From positions 1 to 5,421 of the forward strand of contig JANWIB010000052.1 in NCBI GenBank assembly GCA_025450155.1: DNA of 5,421 nt. The letters run 5' to 3'. The position numbers and the translations under genes are program-made. The DNA is from Sphingobacteriaceae bacterium (GTDB lineage: Bacteria; Bacteroidota; Bacteroidia; Sphingobacteriales; Sphingobacteriaceae). This document shows positions 1 through 5,421 of the stretch, one piece after another (the stretch's first letter is position 1; every line of letters starts with the position of its first letter). The notes under the pieces are model-generated. The model saw nothing but the letters and a program-made list of their open reading frames with translations, was not told the DNA's origin and made no database searches.

Positions 1-1855
1 AGAATATGATGTCATTGGAGGTGGCGCCGGTCACGCCGGATGCGAAGCAGCGGCAGCGGCGGCCAATTTAGGCTCTTCCGTTTTATTAGTCACCATGAAC
101 ATGGGCACCATTGCACAGATGAGTTGCAACCCGGCTATGGGTGGTGTAGCCAAAGGACAGATTGTAAGAGAAATAGATGCCATGGGTGGTTACTCGGGTA
201 TTGTATCAGATAAAAGTACGATCCAATTTAGAATGCTCAATCGTTCAAAGGGTCCGGCCATGTGGAGCCCCCGGACACAAAATGACCGGATGCGATTTGC
301 GGAAGAATGGAGATTAATGCTGGAAAGAACTCCCAATGTTGATTTTTGGCAAGAAATGGTAAGCTCGCTCCTTGTAAACGGGGATCAGGTTGTAGGGGTT
401 AAAACTTCGCTCGGAATAGAAATAAAATCAAAAGCGGTGGTGCTCACCAATGGAACGTTTTTAAACGGGCTGATCCACATCGGAGAAAAAAGATTCGGCG
501 GAGGAAGAACTGGCGAAAAATCAGCTACCGGACTAACAGAACAATTAATGGCGCTGGGCTTTGAATCCGGAAGAATGAAAACTGGGACACCGCCAAGAGT
601 AGATGGCCGTAGTTTAGATTATTCTAAAATGGAAGAACAATGGGGAGACGAAGAAAGAGGGAGGTTTTCGTTTACCGATGTTGAACTCTCAACCGAACAA
701 CGCTGCTGCTGGATTACATACACCAATGAGAATGTACACGAAACACTGAAAGAGGGCTTTGAAAAATCTCCGATGTTTACCGGGAGAATTAAGGGCTTGG
801 GCCCACGCTACTGCCCATCTATCGAAGATAAAATTAACCGGTTTGCCGAACGGGAACGTCATCAAATTTTTGTAGAACCCGAAGGATGGAATACGATAGA
901 GATTTATGTGAATGGTTTCTCCACGTCTTTGCCAGAGGATGTTCAATATAGAGCCTTAACTCAAATACCCGGATTTGAAAAAGCCCGTATGTTTAGGCCA
1001 GGCTACGCTATTGAGTACGATTATTTCCCCCCCATGCAACTGGATTTAACCCTGGAAACAAAGCTGATAAAAAATCTATTTTTTGCCGGACAAATAAATG
1101 GAACAACCGGGTACGAAGAAGCGGCATGTCAGGGATTCGTTGCCGGCATTAATGCGCATCAGAAAATAAATGATAAGCATGAGCTGATTATGAAGCGGTC
1201 GGAATCATACATTGGGGTTTTAATTGATGACCTGGTAACAAAGGGCACCGAAGAGCCTTATCGAATGTTTACTTCGAGAGCTGAACACAGACTCTTATTA
1301 AGACAAGATAATGCCGACATCAGATTGACTCCTTTAGGACATGAACTCGGATTAATAACTGATGAGCGACTTGAAAAAGTAAACAAAAAAGTGAAAGAAT
1401 CGAATGAAATTGTTGAGTTCCTTAGAAACACCTCAATAGAAGCAAGCGAAATAAATCAATGGTTGGAAGATATCGGCACTTCGCCTTTGGCTCAAAACGT
1501 AAAGCTATTTCAGTTACTAACCCGACCTCAAGTAGATGTAAAGGAATTAAGAAAAGTAAATCCCAAACTTGACGCGTTGCTTAACAACTATCCGAAAGAA
1601 ACGATAGAAGAGGCTGAAATAAAAGTGAAGTACGAAAGCTATTTTGAAAAGGAAACAGAAATAGTAAATCGAATGAAAAAGATGGAAGACCAGGAAATTA
1701 ATCCGGAGTTTAATTATCACCAATTGGTTTCGCTTTCAAAAGAAGCACGGGAAAAACTAATGAAGATAAAACCAAGAACGCTCGGACAGGCTTCCCGGAT
1801 TTCGGGGGTTTCTCCTTCAGATATCTCCGTTTTGATGGTTCATGTATCAAAATAA
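1..1855 (+). CDS. mnmG: MnmG (GidA), tRNA U34 carboxymethylaminomethyl-modification enzyme, 5' end cut by window
   Basis: FAD-dependent enzyme that works with the GTPase MnmE to install the carboxymethylaminomethyl group (cmnm5) on wobble uridine 34 of tRNAs reading NNA/NNG codons; cytoplasmic. The frame is open from base 2 and gives 617 residues before TAA. The family is about 620-630 long, so only a few N-terminal codons are missing. The ATG at 95 is internal, because the nucleotide-binding motif lies before it. Visible in order, counting from the codon at base 2: FAD motif GAGHAG (8-13), SCNPAMGG with the conserved Cys at 42, TNGTFLNG (near 150), TGTPPR (194-199), YCPSIEDK with the second conserved Cys at 271, AGQINGTTGYEEA (362-374), then the helical C-terminal domain ending in RTLGQASRISGVSPSDISVL. 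The two cysteines correspond to the catalytic pair known in E. coli GidA. One oddity: two glycines stand just before GAGHAG where the family usually has VV. Identification is secure. Confidence 0.98.
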   Translation, partial: EYDVIGGGAGHAGCEAAAAAANLGSSVLLVTMNMGTIAQMSCNPAMGGVAKGQIVREIDAMGGYSGIVSDKSTIQFRMLNRSKGPAMWSPRTQNDRMRFAEEWRLMLERTPNVDFWQEMVSSLLVNGDQVVGVKTSLGIEIKSKAVVLTNGTFLNGLIHIGEKRFGGGRTGEKSATGLTEQLMALGFESGRMKTGTPPRVDGRSLDYSKMEEQWGDEERGRFSFTDVELSTEQRCCWITYTNENVHETLKEGFEKSPMFTGRIKGLGPRYCPSIEDKINRFAERERHQIFVEPEGWNTIEIYVNGFSTSLPEDVQYRALTQIPGFEKARMFRPGYAIEYDYFPPMQLDLTLETKLIKNLFFAGQINGTTGYEEAACQGFVAGINAHQKINDKHELIMKRSESYIGVLIDDLVTKGTEEPYRMFTSRAEHRLLLRQDNADIRLTPLGHELGLITDERLEKVNKKVKESNEIVEFLRNTSIEASEINQWLEDIGTSPLAQNVKLFQLLTRPQVDVKELRKVNPKLDALLNNYPKETIEEAEIKVKYESYFEKETEIVNRMKKMEDQEINPEFNYHQLVSLSKEAREKLMKIKPRTLGQASRISGVSPSDISVLMVHVSK

Positions 1856-1858
1856 TTT

Positions 1859-1883
1859 TAACTAATTAAAAATCAATTAGTTA
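1859..1883. repeat. AT-rich inverted repeat after mnmG, possible weak terminator
   Basis: Four bases after the mnmG stop codon begins a perfect 9-base inverted repeat, TAACTAATT (1859-1867) and AATTAGTTA (1875-1883), around a 7-base loop. Its position fits transcription termination of mnmG. The stem has only one G-C pair and no T-run follows the 3' arm, so it is a poor intrinsic terminator by the usual rules. It could instead be a 3'-end stabilising hairpin or chance in AT-rich sequence. Confidence 0.35.
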
Positions 1884-1906
1884 TATAAACAGAACAATGG
1901 CTTTAA

Positions 1907-1914
1907 TACATTTG
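1907..1914 (+). promoter_or_regulatory. Candidate Bacteroidota -7 promoter element (TACATTTG) before the Ig-like lipoprotein gene
   Basis: TACATTTG matches the TAnnTTTG consensus of the Bacteroidota primary sigma factor exactly and lies 51 bases before the ATG at 1966, a plausible distance. I see no TTTG-type -33 element at the expected spacing upstream, so support comes only from the octamer and its place in the spacer after mnmG. Confidence 0.35.
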
Positions 1915-1965
1915 ATAAGAGCCGTTATTTTAAAAATTTAGGCATAGCGTTTCAAAAAACCCAAA

Positions 1966-3606
1966 ATGCGTTTAAAAAGCACGAAAATAAGCTTAAATCA
2001 AATTCCTAATTTTTGCTTATTAATTTTAACACTTTCTTCATTTCTCGCAGGCTGCGCCAGCATGCAGACTCCAAGCGGTGGCCCAAAAGATACTATCGCA
2101 CCGTTAATAGTAAAAGAAACTCCAAAAAATCTGACACGAAATTTCACAAGCAAAGAAGTAAGGCTACAGCTTAATGAATTTATAAAACTAAGTAACGAAT
2201 TCAAAGAAATCAGTACCTCGCCCTTCATGGAAAAGATGCCGCTGTTTAAAGTAAGAAAAAATATACTCCTCATTCAATTTCAGGATACTCTTGAAAAGAA
2301 TACCACCTATACCATAAATTTTGGAAAGGCTATAGTAGATTATAACGAAGGAAATGTATTAAAAAATTACAGCTACGTTTTTGCTACCGGAAATGTGATT
2401 GATTCCTTATCCATATCCGGAACCGTTATCAATTCTTTAACCAAGGAACCGGAATTGGATGCCACCGTATTTATTATTCCAACCAAACAAGATTCTATTT
2501 TCGGCAAGCGGCGGGCAAGTATTTTTGCAAGCACAGATTCATCCGGAAATTATTCCCTCAAAAATTTAAGAGCAGATACCTACCGGATTTATGCGCTTAA
2601 AGAACAGGGGGGCGACCGTATCTATAATTCGCCCAAAGAGGCTATTGGTTTTAGAAAAGATTCTATTGTTCTTAATGGTAACGTAACCGGAATTAATTTG
2701 GAAGTATTTCAGGGCGAACCCGCAACCGTTACCATACAGGATAGAAGAATAGAAAATGATGGCCGAATATTCTTAACCTTCAATAAACCAATGGAACAGC
2801 CTTCGGTACAAATACTTCAACCGTCCGAATTTGATGGCAAAAAGTTCATAGAATTTAATAAAAAGGCTGATACGGCTATGATCTGGTTGCCCCAAATGAC
2901 TTTTGATTCGCTAACAGTAGCCGCAAAAAATGGTAAGCAGTATGTTGATACTGTTGTTTTGAGGCGAAGTAAACAAGATACTTACAAAAAAATCATTACC
3001 ATAAGCGAGAACTTATCGAACAAAACCTTAAAACCTGCAACAGATCTGGTACTTACTTTTTCAGCTCCTGTAAATCGATTTGATGAAACCAAAATCAAAT
3101 TATTAGAAGATTCTGTTGCACGCCGCCCGCAAATTCTAAAAGATACCACATCCTTTAGAAAATATATTATAAAGTATCCCTGGAAATCCAAACGGGATTA
3201 TATTCTCGAATTGAGCGACAACGCATTCCTGAATGATTTTGAAGGAAAAAGCAAGTCAAGAACGTTAAGTTTTACTTTGGATAACGAAGATAATTATGGA
3301 AATCTAACCTTAGATGTTAAAGTGCCTGACAACACAAAAAATTATATTGTACAACTACTAAGAGGAAAAAATGAAATACTCCGAGAAGATATCCTAAAGA
3401 AAAGTCAAAAATTAAATTATACTACTTTTTCAACAGGAACTTACTATCTCAGAATAGTTTATGATGTCAATAAAAATGGTAAATGGGATACGGGTAACGT
3501 GTATAAAAAGCAACAACCGGAAGCAATTTGGAACTATGAAAAAGAAATTACGCTACGGGCCAATTGGGATTTGGAAGAAACTATTACAATTCCTGCTCCG
3601 AAGTAA
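1966..3606 (+). CDS. SbsA/Big_5-type Ig-like domain lipoprotein
   Basis: Predicted envelope lipoprotein of 546 residues; its biochemical role is unknown to me. The N-terminus has a signal peptide with basic residues, a hydrophobic stretch (about 16-27) and a lipobox LAGC with the lipidated Cys at 30. The following CASMQTPSGGPKDT is typical of a widespread Bacteroidota family annotated as Ig-like domain-containing. A Big_5-like (SbsA) domain covers about 43-142 and ends in YVFATG. A carboxypeptidase-regulatory or CnaB-like beta domain covers about 148-235 (SISGTVINS, SSGNYSLKNL, TYRIYALKE). Two further beta-rich stretches follow, about 250-335 and 340-440. Near the C-terminus is DVNKNGKWD (500-508), a calcium-loop-like sequence. 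The start at 1966 is the one that gives a proper signal peptide; no Shine-Dalgarno is present. Its last 23 bases overlap the opposite-strand carbonic anhydrase-like gene. An outer-membrane or periplasmic structural role is inference. Confidence 0.9.
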   Translation: MRLKSTKISLNQIPNFCLLILTLSSFLAGCASMQTPSGGPKDTIAPLIVKETPKNLTRNFTSKEVRLQLNEFIKLSNEFKEISTSPFMEKMPLFKVRKNILLIQFQDTLEKNTTYTINFGKAIVDYNEGNVLKNYSYVFATGNVIDSLSISGTVINSLTKEPELDATVFIIPTKQDSIFGKRRASIFASTDSSGNYSLKNLRADTYRIYALKEQGGDRIYNSPKEAIGFRKDSIVLNGNVTGINLEVFQGEPATVTIQDRRIENDGRIFLTFNKPMEQPSVQILQPSEFDGKKFIEFNKKADTAMIWLPQMTFDSLTVAAKNGKQYVDTVVLRRSKQDTYKKIITISENLSNKTLKPATDLVLTFSAPVNRFDETKIKLLEDSVARRPQILKDTTSFRKYIIKYPWKSKRDYILELSDNAFLNDFEGKSKSRTLSFTLDNEDNYGNLTLDVKVPDNTKNYIVQLLRGKNEILREDILKKSQKLNYTTFSTGTYYLRIVYDVNKNGKWDTGNVYKKQQPEAIWNYEKEITLRANWDLEETITIPAPK

Positions 3607-4108
3607 GCCATTGAGAATATAGGATATAGTTTTTGGGTAATTGTTTAAGCATTTCACGTTGCTGATCTGAAAGGGCTTTTACTTTTTTAGCAGGAGTTCC
3701 GGCGTAAATAAATCCCGATTCGCAAATGGTGTGCTCCAACACTACCGATCCAGCTGCTATAATGCAAAAAGGCTCAACAATAGCCCGGTCCATTACAATA
3801 GCGCCCATTCCAACAAGGACATAATCTTTTAAAATACACCCGTGAACCAAGGCATTATGCCCAATGGAAACATTATCTCCAATGGTTGTACCGTTTCGTT
3901 GATAGGTACCGTGAATCACCACGCCATCCTGGATGTTTACATTATTGCCAATTTTAATGAAGTTGACATCCCCTCGGATCACCGCATTAAACCAGACAGA
4001 ACAATGATTGCCCATCACCACATCGCCAACCAATGTGGCATTTGGAGCAATAAAGCATTCGTTTCCCCAAACAGGATTTTTATCTTTTACAGGTAGTATA
4101 ACTGGCAT
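3584..4108 (-). CDS. Gamma-class carbonic anhydrase family protein (YrdA/PaaY-like, left-handed beta-helix)
   Basis: Hexapeptide-repeat protein of 174 residues, a normal length for bacterial gamma-carbonic anhydrase homologues. These form trimers with metal sites at subunit interfaces. Repeats run from about residue 13 to 125 (for example FIAPNATLVGDVVMG, TIGDNVSIGHNALVHG). The three metal-ligand histidines are present as VIHG (66), IGHN (84) and VHGC (89); the 5-residue spacing of the last two equals that in the archaeal enzyme Cam. IRGD (44-47, Arg45 and Asp47) and NIQD (58-61) match other conserved active-site residues. The acidic loop with Cam's proton-shuttle glutamate is absent, as in many short homologues, so carbonic anhydrase activity is uncertain. 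The C-terminal AGTPAKKV and a helical tail are usual. The ATG follows an A-rich leader without Shine-Dalgarno. The 3' end overlaps the lipoprotein gene on the other strand. Confidence 0.93.
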   Translation of the reverse strand: MPVILPVKDKNPVWGNECFIAPNATLVGDVVMGNHCSVWFNAVIRGDVNFIKIGNNVNIQDGVVIHGTYQRNGTTIGDNVSIGHNALVHGCILKDYVLVGMGAIVMDRAIVEPFCIIAAGSVVLEHTICESGFIYAGTPAKKVKALSDQQREMLKQLPKNYILYSQWLTSEQEL

Positions 4109-4134
4109 TTTTTACTAATTTAGTATAACATCAA
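4109..4134. promoter_or_regulatory. 26-base divergent gap with 13-base dyad, candidate tRNA promoter
   Basis: The gap between the carbonic anhydrase-like start codon and the tRNA 5' end is only 26 bases. It contains a perfect dyad, TACTAATTTAGTA (4113-4125; 6-base arms, 1-base centre). Within it, plus-strand TAATTTAG (4116-4123) is one mismatch from the TAnnTTTG consensus and would put transcription start a few bases before the mature tRNA. I found no clear -33 element, which would have to lie inside the neighbouring coding sequence. The dyad may be an operator or a by-product of AT-rich sequence. Confidence 0.35.
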
Positions 4135-4207
4135 GCGGAAATAGCTCAGTTGGTAGAGCATCAGTTTCCCAAACTGAAGGCCGCGGGTTCGAATCCCGTT
4201 TTCCGCT
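4135..4207 (+). tRNA. tRNA-Gly(CCC)
   Basis: A complete 73-base cloverleaf. The acceptor stem pairs GCGGAAA (4135-4141) with TTTCCGC (4200-4206). The D arm is GCTC / AGTTGGTA / GAGC (4144-4159). The anticodon arm is TCAGT / TTCCCAA / ACTGA with anticodon CCC at 4168-4170. The variable loop has 5 bases, and the T arm is GCGGG / TTCGAAT / CCCGT with one G-U pair. The discriminator base is U at 4207. C2-G71, C35, C36 and U73 agree with known glycyl-tRNA synthetase identity elements. CCA is not encoded (CTTT follows), so it must be added after transcription. It decodes GGG. The canonical TTCGAAT loop and GG in the D loop show that the plus strand is the real one. No convincing terminator follows. 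Confidence 0.97.
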
Positions 4208-4229
4208 CTTTAAAATTAAATATCTCCAA

Positions 4230-4646
4230 TTATAATAAAGTAACGTTAAGATGAATGGTTGCATTTAATAATTTGGACACGGGGCAGTTGGCTTTGGCAT
4301 GGGCAGCCAGTTCGTTTAATTTTTCTTCTGTTAAGCCATTCGCTTTCACGGTTGTTTCTAATTGAATTTCTGGAATTGCTCCATTTTCAAAAATAACAAC
4401 GGCTTTCGTATCAATACTTTGGGGTATGATATTAGCTTCCTGAAGATTAAACGCTAATTTCATACTAAAGCAACCAGCATGAGCAGCACCGATCAACTCT
4501 TCGGGGTTGGTACCAATTCCTTCGGAAAACCTGGAGTTGGCACTGTATTGAACCTGATTTAATACACCGCTCTGTGTGCTAAGATTTCCTTTTCCTTCTT
4601 TTCCTGTGCCTTCCCAATGTGCTGTCGCTGTTCTTTTTATTTGCAT
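4230..4646 (-). CDS. osmC: OsmC family peroxiredoxin
   Basis: Thiol-dependent peroxidase of 138 residues that reduces organic hydroperoxides and hydrogen peroxide; cytoplasmic homodimer in characterised members. It aligns well from memory with E. coli OsmC (143 residues): AHWEGTGKEGKG near the N-terminus, GVLNQVQYSANSRF with Arg39, and GTNPEELIGAAHAGCFSM with Glu49/50 and the peroxidatic Cys59. The resolving Cys121 lies in NCPVSKLLNA. These features point to the OsmC rather than the Ohr subfamily. The ATG at 4646 fits because the conserved AHWEG begins at residue 9, as in E. coli. The gene starts 48 bases after the stop of the upstream lipoprotein gene on the same strand, so it may belong to the same transcript. 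No promoter octamer is evident in that gap, and no Shine-Dalgarno. Confidence 0.95.
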   Translation of the reverse strand: MQIKRTATAHWEGTGKEGKGNLSTQSGVLNQVQYSANSRFSEGIGTNPEELIGAAHAGCFSMKLAFNLQEANIIPQSIDTKAVVIFENGAIPEIQLETTVKANGLTEEKLNELAAHAKANCPVSKLLNATIHLNVTLL

Positions 4647-4694
4647 AATGATTTTATTAGGTTTATGATAGATTACTTGTTGTTTGTTGGCGAT

Positions 4695-5219
4695 TTATTC
4701 TAAATATTTCTCCTCTAATTTCTTCAAAAAAAGGGCAAAATTCTCTTTAATAAAAGGAAAAGAGGCCGCACCGCCCAATTCTTTGATGATTTCAACCCGG
4801 TTATAGGGGATGTCAAAGTCTTCTTGCATAACCTTATACGAATCGGGGGCTATTTTTATCCTGTTATTTTTACCGTGAGAATAAAAAACGATTTCCGCTG
4901 TAAACCCAAATGATGCTGGAGTGCCTCCATAAAAGTTGTTTTTATTGGTTAAATAGTACAACAACTTCTCCGTTTCAGCTTTATTTAGCTTTCCTCTAAT
5001 TAATAAATTACGATCATATTCTGATATTGATTTTCTCATTAGTTGAAAAATCACAACACTATCCAAATCAGCATTGGCTAGCTCGCTAATATTATTCGCT
5101 ATAAAACCTTGCTGATTTGTATTTAGTGTTTTCTCAGCATGTTTATTTTTCATATTGCAACTCCACAGAAGAGTAAGAAATATTAATATGAAAAAAGTAT
5201 TCCTTCGTATCCTTCTCAT
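4695..5219 (-). CDS. Predicted lipoprotein of unknown function
   Basis: I do not recognise this 174-residue protein. It starts with a basic cluster (MRRIRR), a hydrophobic segment (9-19) and a lipobox LWSC with Cys at 21, so it is probably a lipid-anchored envelope protein with a mature part of about 153 residues. There is no other membrane segment. The mature part is predicted mixed alpha/beta: a polar linker (22-45), a helical stretch around 65-93 containing RGKLNKAETEKLLYYL, a Gly/Pro-containing loop (FYGGTPASFGFTAE, 96-109), two likely beta strands (EIVFYSHG, NRIKIAPD), and a C-terminal helix rich in Lys and Glu. It has no second cysteine and no catalytic motif I can name. Its ATG directly abuts the TAA of the upstream L,D-transpeptidase-like gene, so the two are very likely translationally coupled. 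This suggests, but does not prove, a shared cell-wall role. Confidence 0.85.
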   Translation of the reverse strand: MRRIRRNTFFILIFLTLLWSCNMKNKHAEKTLNTNQQGFIANNISELANADLDSVVIFQLMRKSISEYDRNLLIRGKLNKAETEKLLYYLTNKNNFYGGTPASFGFTAEIVFYSHGKNNRIKIAPDSYKVMQEDFDIPYNRVEIIKELGGAASFPFIKENFALFLKKLEEKYLE

Positions 5220-5421
5220 TTAAAATAAATAATCTCCCTTATTATCAATAGAAACTTTTAGTTCCTTCTTTTCTTTTTCAAACTTGTCGAATCCCGCCTT
5301 TAGGTTATCCCAAAATTTTAACAAATCTTCTTTTCCTTTGTACTTTTCTTTATAGTTTTTACAATTCTGGGTAGTCATTTTAAATGGAAAAATATAAACT
5401 GGTATTTTTAATTGCCCATTA
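5220..5421 (-). CDS. C-terminal part of a YafK/DpaA-like murein L,D-transpeptidase family protein, cut by window edge
   Basis: An open frame enters from the window end and gives 66 residues before TAA at 5222-5220. The visible part contains IPVYIFPFKMTTQN, then KFWDNLKAGFDKFEKEKKE and a short beta-like end, KVSIDNKGDYLF. This order closely resembles the C-terminus of E. coli YafK (also called DpaA or LdtF), which reads SIYPFRMTDANM and FWEQLKPGYDYFE. That E. coli protein has the L,D-transpeptidase fold and releases Braun lipoprotein from peptidoglycan. The catalytic Cys/His region lies beyond the window, so activity cannot be judged. An ATG at 5378-5376 exists, but the similarity begins before it, so a separate small gene is unlikely. 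An AAGGGAG sequence (5240-5234) lies 14 bases before the next gene's ATG, too far for a normal ribosome site. Confidence 0.75.
   Translation of the reverse strand, partial: NGQLKIPVYIFPFKMTTQNCKNYKEKYKGKEDLLKFWDNLKAGFDKFEKEKKELKVSIDNKGDYLF

Noticed and set aside
689..946. Minus-strand open frame of 85 codons inside mnmG
   Set aside because: It lies fully opposite a highly conserved part of MnmG, has no recognisable motif and is explained as a shadow of the real frame.
1027..1033. Run of seven C in mnmG as a possible frameshift site
   Set aside because: The frame continues through it with conserved YDYFPP before and QLDLTLE after, so there is no sign of a frameshift or indel.
1998..2273. Minus-strand open frame of 91 codons opposite the start of the Ig-like lipoprotein gene
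   Set aside because: The plus-strand frame has a signal peptide, lipobox and family motifs; the opposite frame has none.
2982..3191. Minus-strand open frame of 69 codons opposite the Ig-like lipoprotein gene
   Set aside because: It lies fully within the lipoprotein coding region, with no supporting motif or start context.
3842..4096. Plus-strand open frame of 84 codons opposite the carbonic anhydrase-like gene
   Set aside because: The minus-strand frame shows clear hexapeptide repeats and three metal-ligand histidines; the plus frame is a mirror of these repeats.
4208..4229. TTTAA-AA-TTAAA as a terminator after the tRNA
   Set aside because: The stem is 5 A-T pairs with a 2-base loop and no T-run; it is too weak to call.
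5217..5240. AAGGGAG as a Shine-Dalgarno for the unknown lipoprotein
   Set aside because: It ends 14 bases before the ATG, beyond normal spacing, lies within coding sequence, and Bacteroidota rarely depend on such sites.
1..5421. A new defence, mobile or CRISPR-like system
   Set aside because: All genes but one belong to recognisable housekeeping or envelope families, spacing and composition are uniform, and no transposase, integrase, repeat array or toxin-antitoxin pair is visible.

Overview
The window looks like ordinary chromosomal core sequence of a member of the Bacteroidota, possibly of the Cytophagales or a related group (inference). The evidence is protein resemblance: a MnmG reading LLVTMNMGTIAQMSCNPAMGG, an Ig-like lipoprotein whose mature end starts CASMQTPSGGPKDT, lipoboxes of Bacteroidota style, no good Shine-Dalgarno sequences before starts, AT-rich spacers, and one TAnnTTTG promoter-like octamer. 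I see no insertion sequence, phage gene, CRISPR array or integration scar.

Layout on the plus strand: bases 1-1855 hold nearly all of mnmG, lacking only its first few codons. An AT-rich spacer of 110 bases follows, with an inverted repeat and a candidate promoter. Then comes a 546-residue SbsA/Big_5-type Ig-like lipoprotein (1966-3606). A tRNA-Gly(CCC) lies at 4135-4207, also on the plus strand.

Layout on the minus strand, in transcription order: the C-terminal end of a YafK/DpaA-like murein L,D-transpeptidase-family protein (5421-5220, cut by the window edge), a lipoprotein of unknown function (5219-4695) whose ATG directly follows the previous stop codon, osmC (4646-4230), and a gamma-class carbonic anhydrase family protein (4108-3584). 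The last gene overlaps the 3' end of the Ig-like lipoprotein gene tail to tail by 23 bases. The tRNA gene sits between osmC and the carbonic anhydrase-like gene on the opposite strand, with spacers of 22 and 26 bases.

Functionally there are three themes. One is translation: MnmG modifies wobble U34 of several tRNAs, and a Gly tRNA reads GGG. The second is the cell envelope: two lipoproteins and a peptidoglycan-acting enzyme. The third is housekeeping and stress: peroxide reduction by OsmC and a hexapeptide-repeat zinc protein. The translationally coupled pair of transpeptidase and unknown lipoprotein is the only place where a little-described function may hide. I found no convincing novel system. 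The remaining findings are compact gene arrangements and small sequence oddities.
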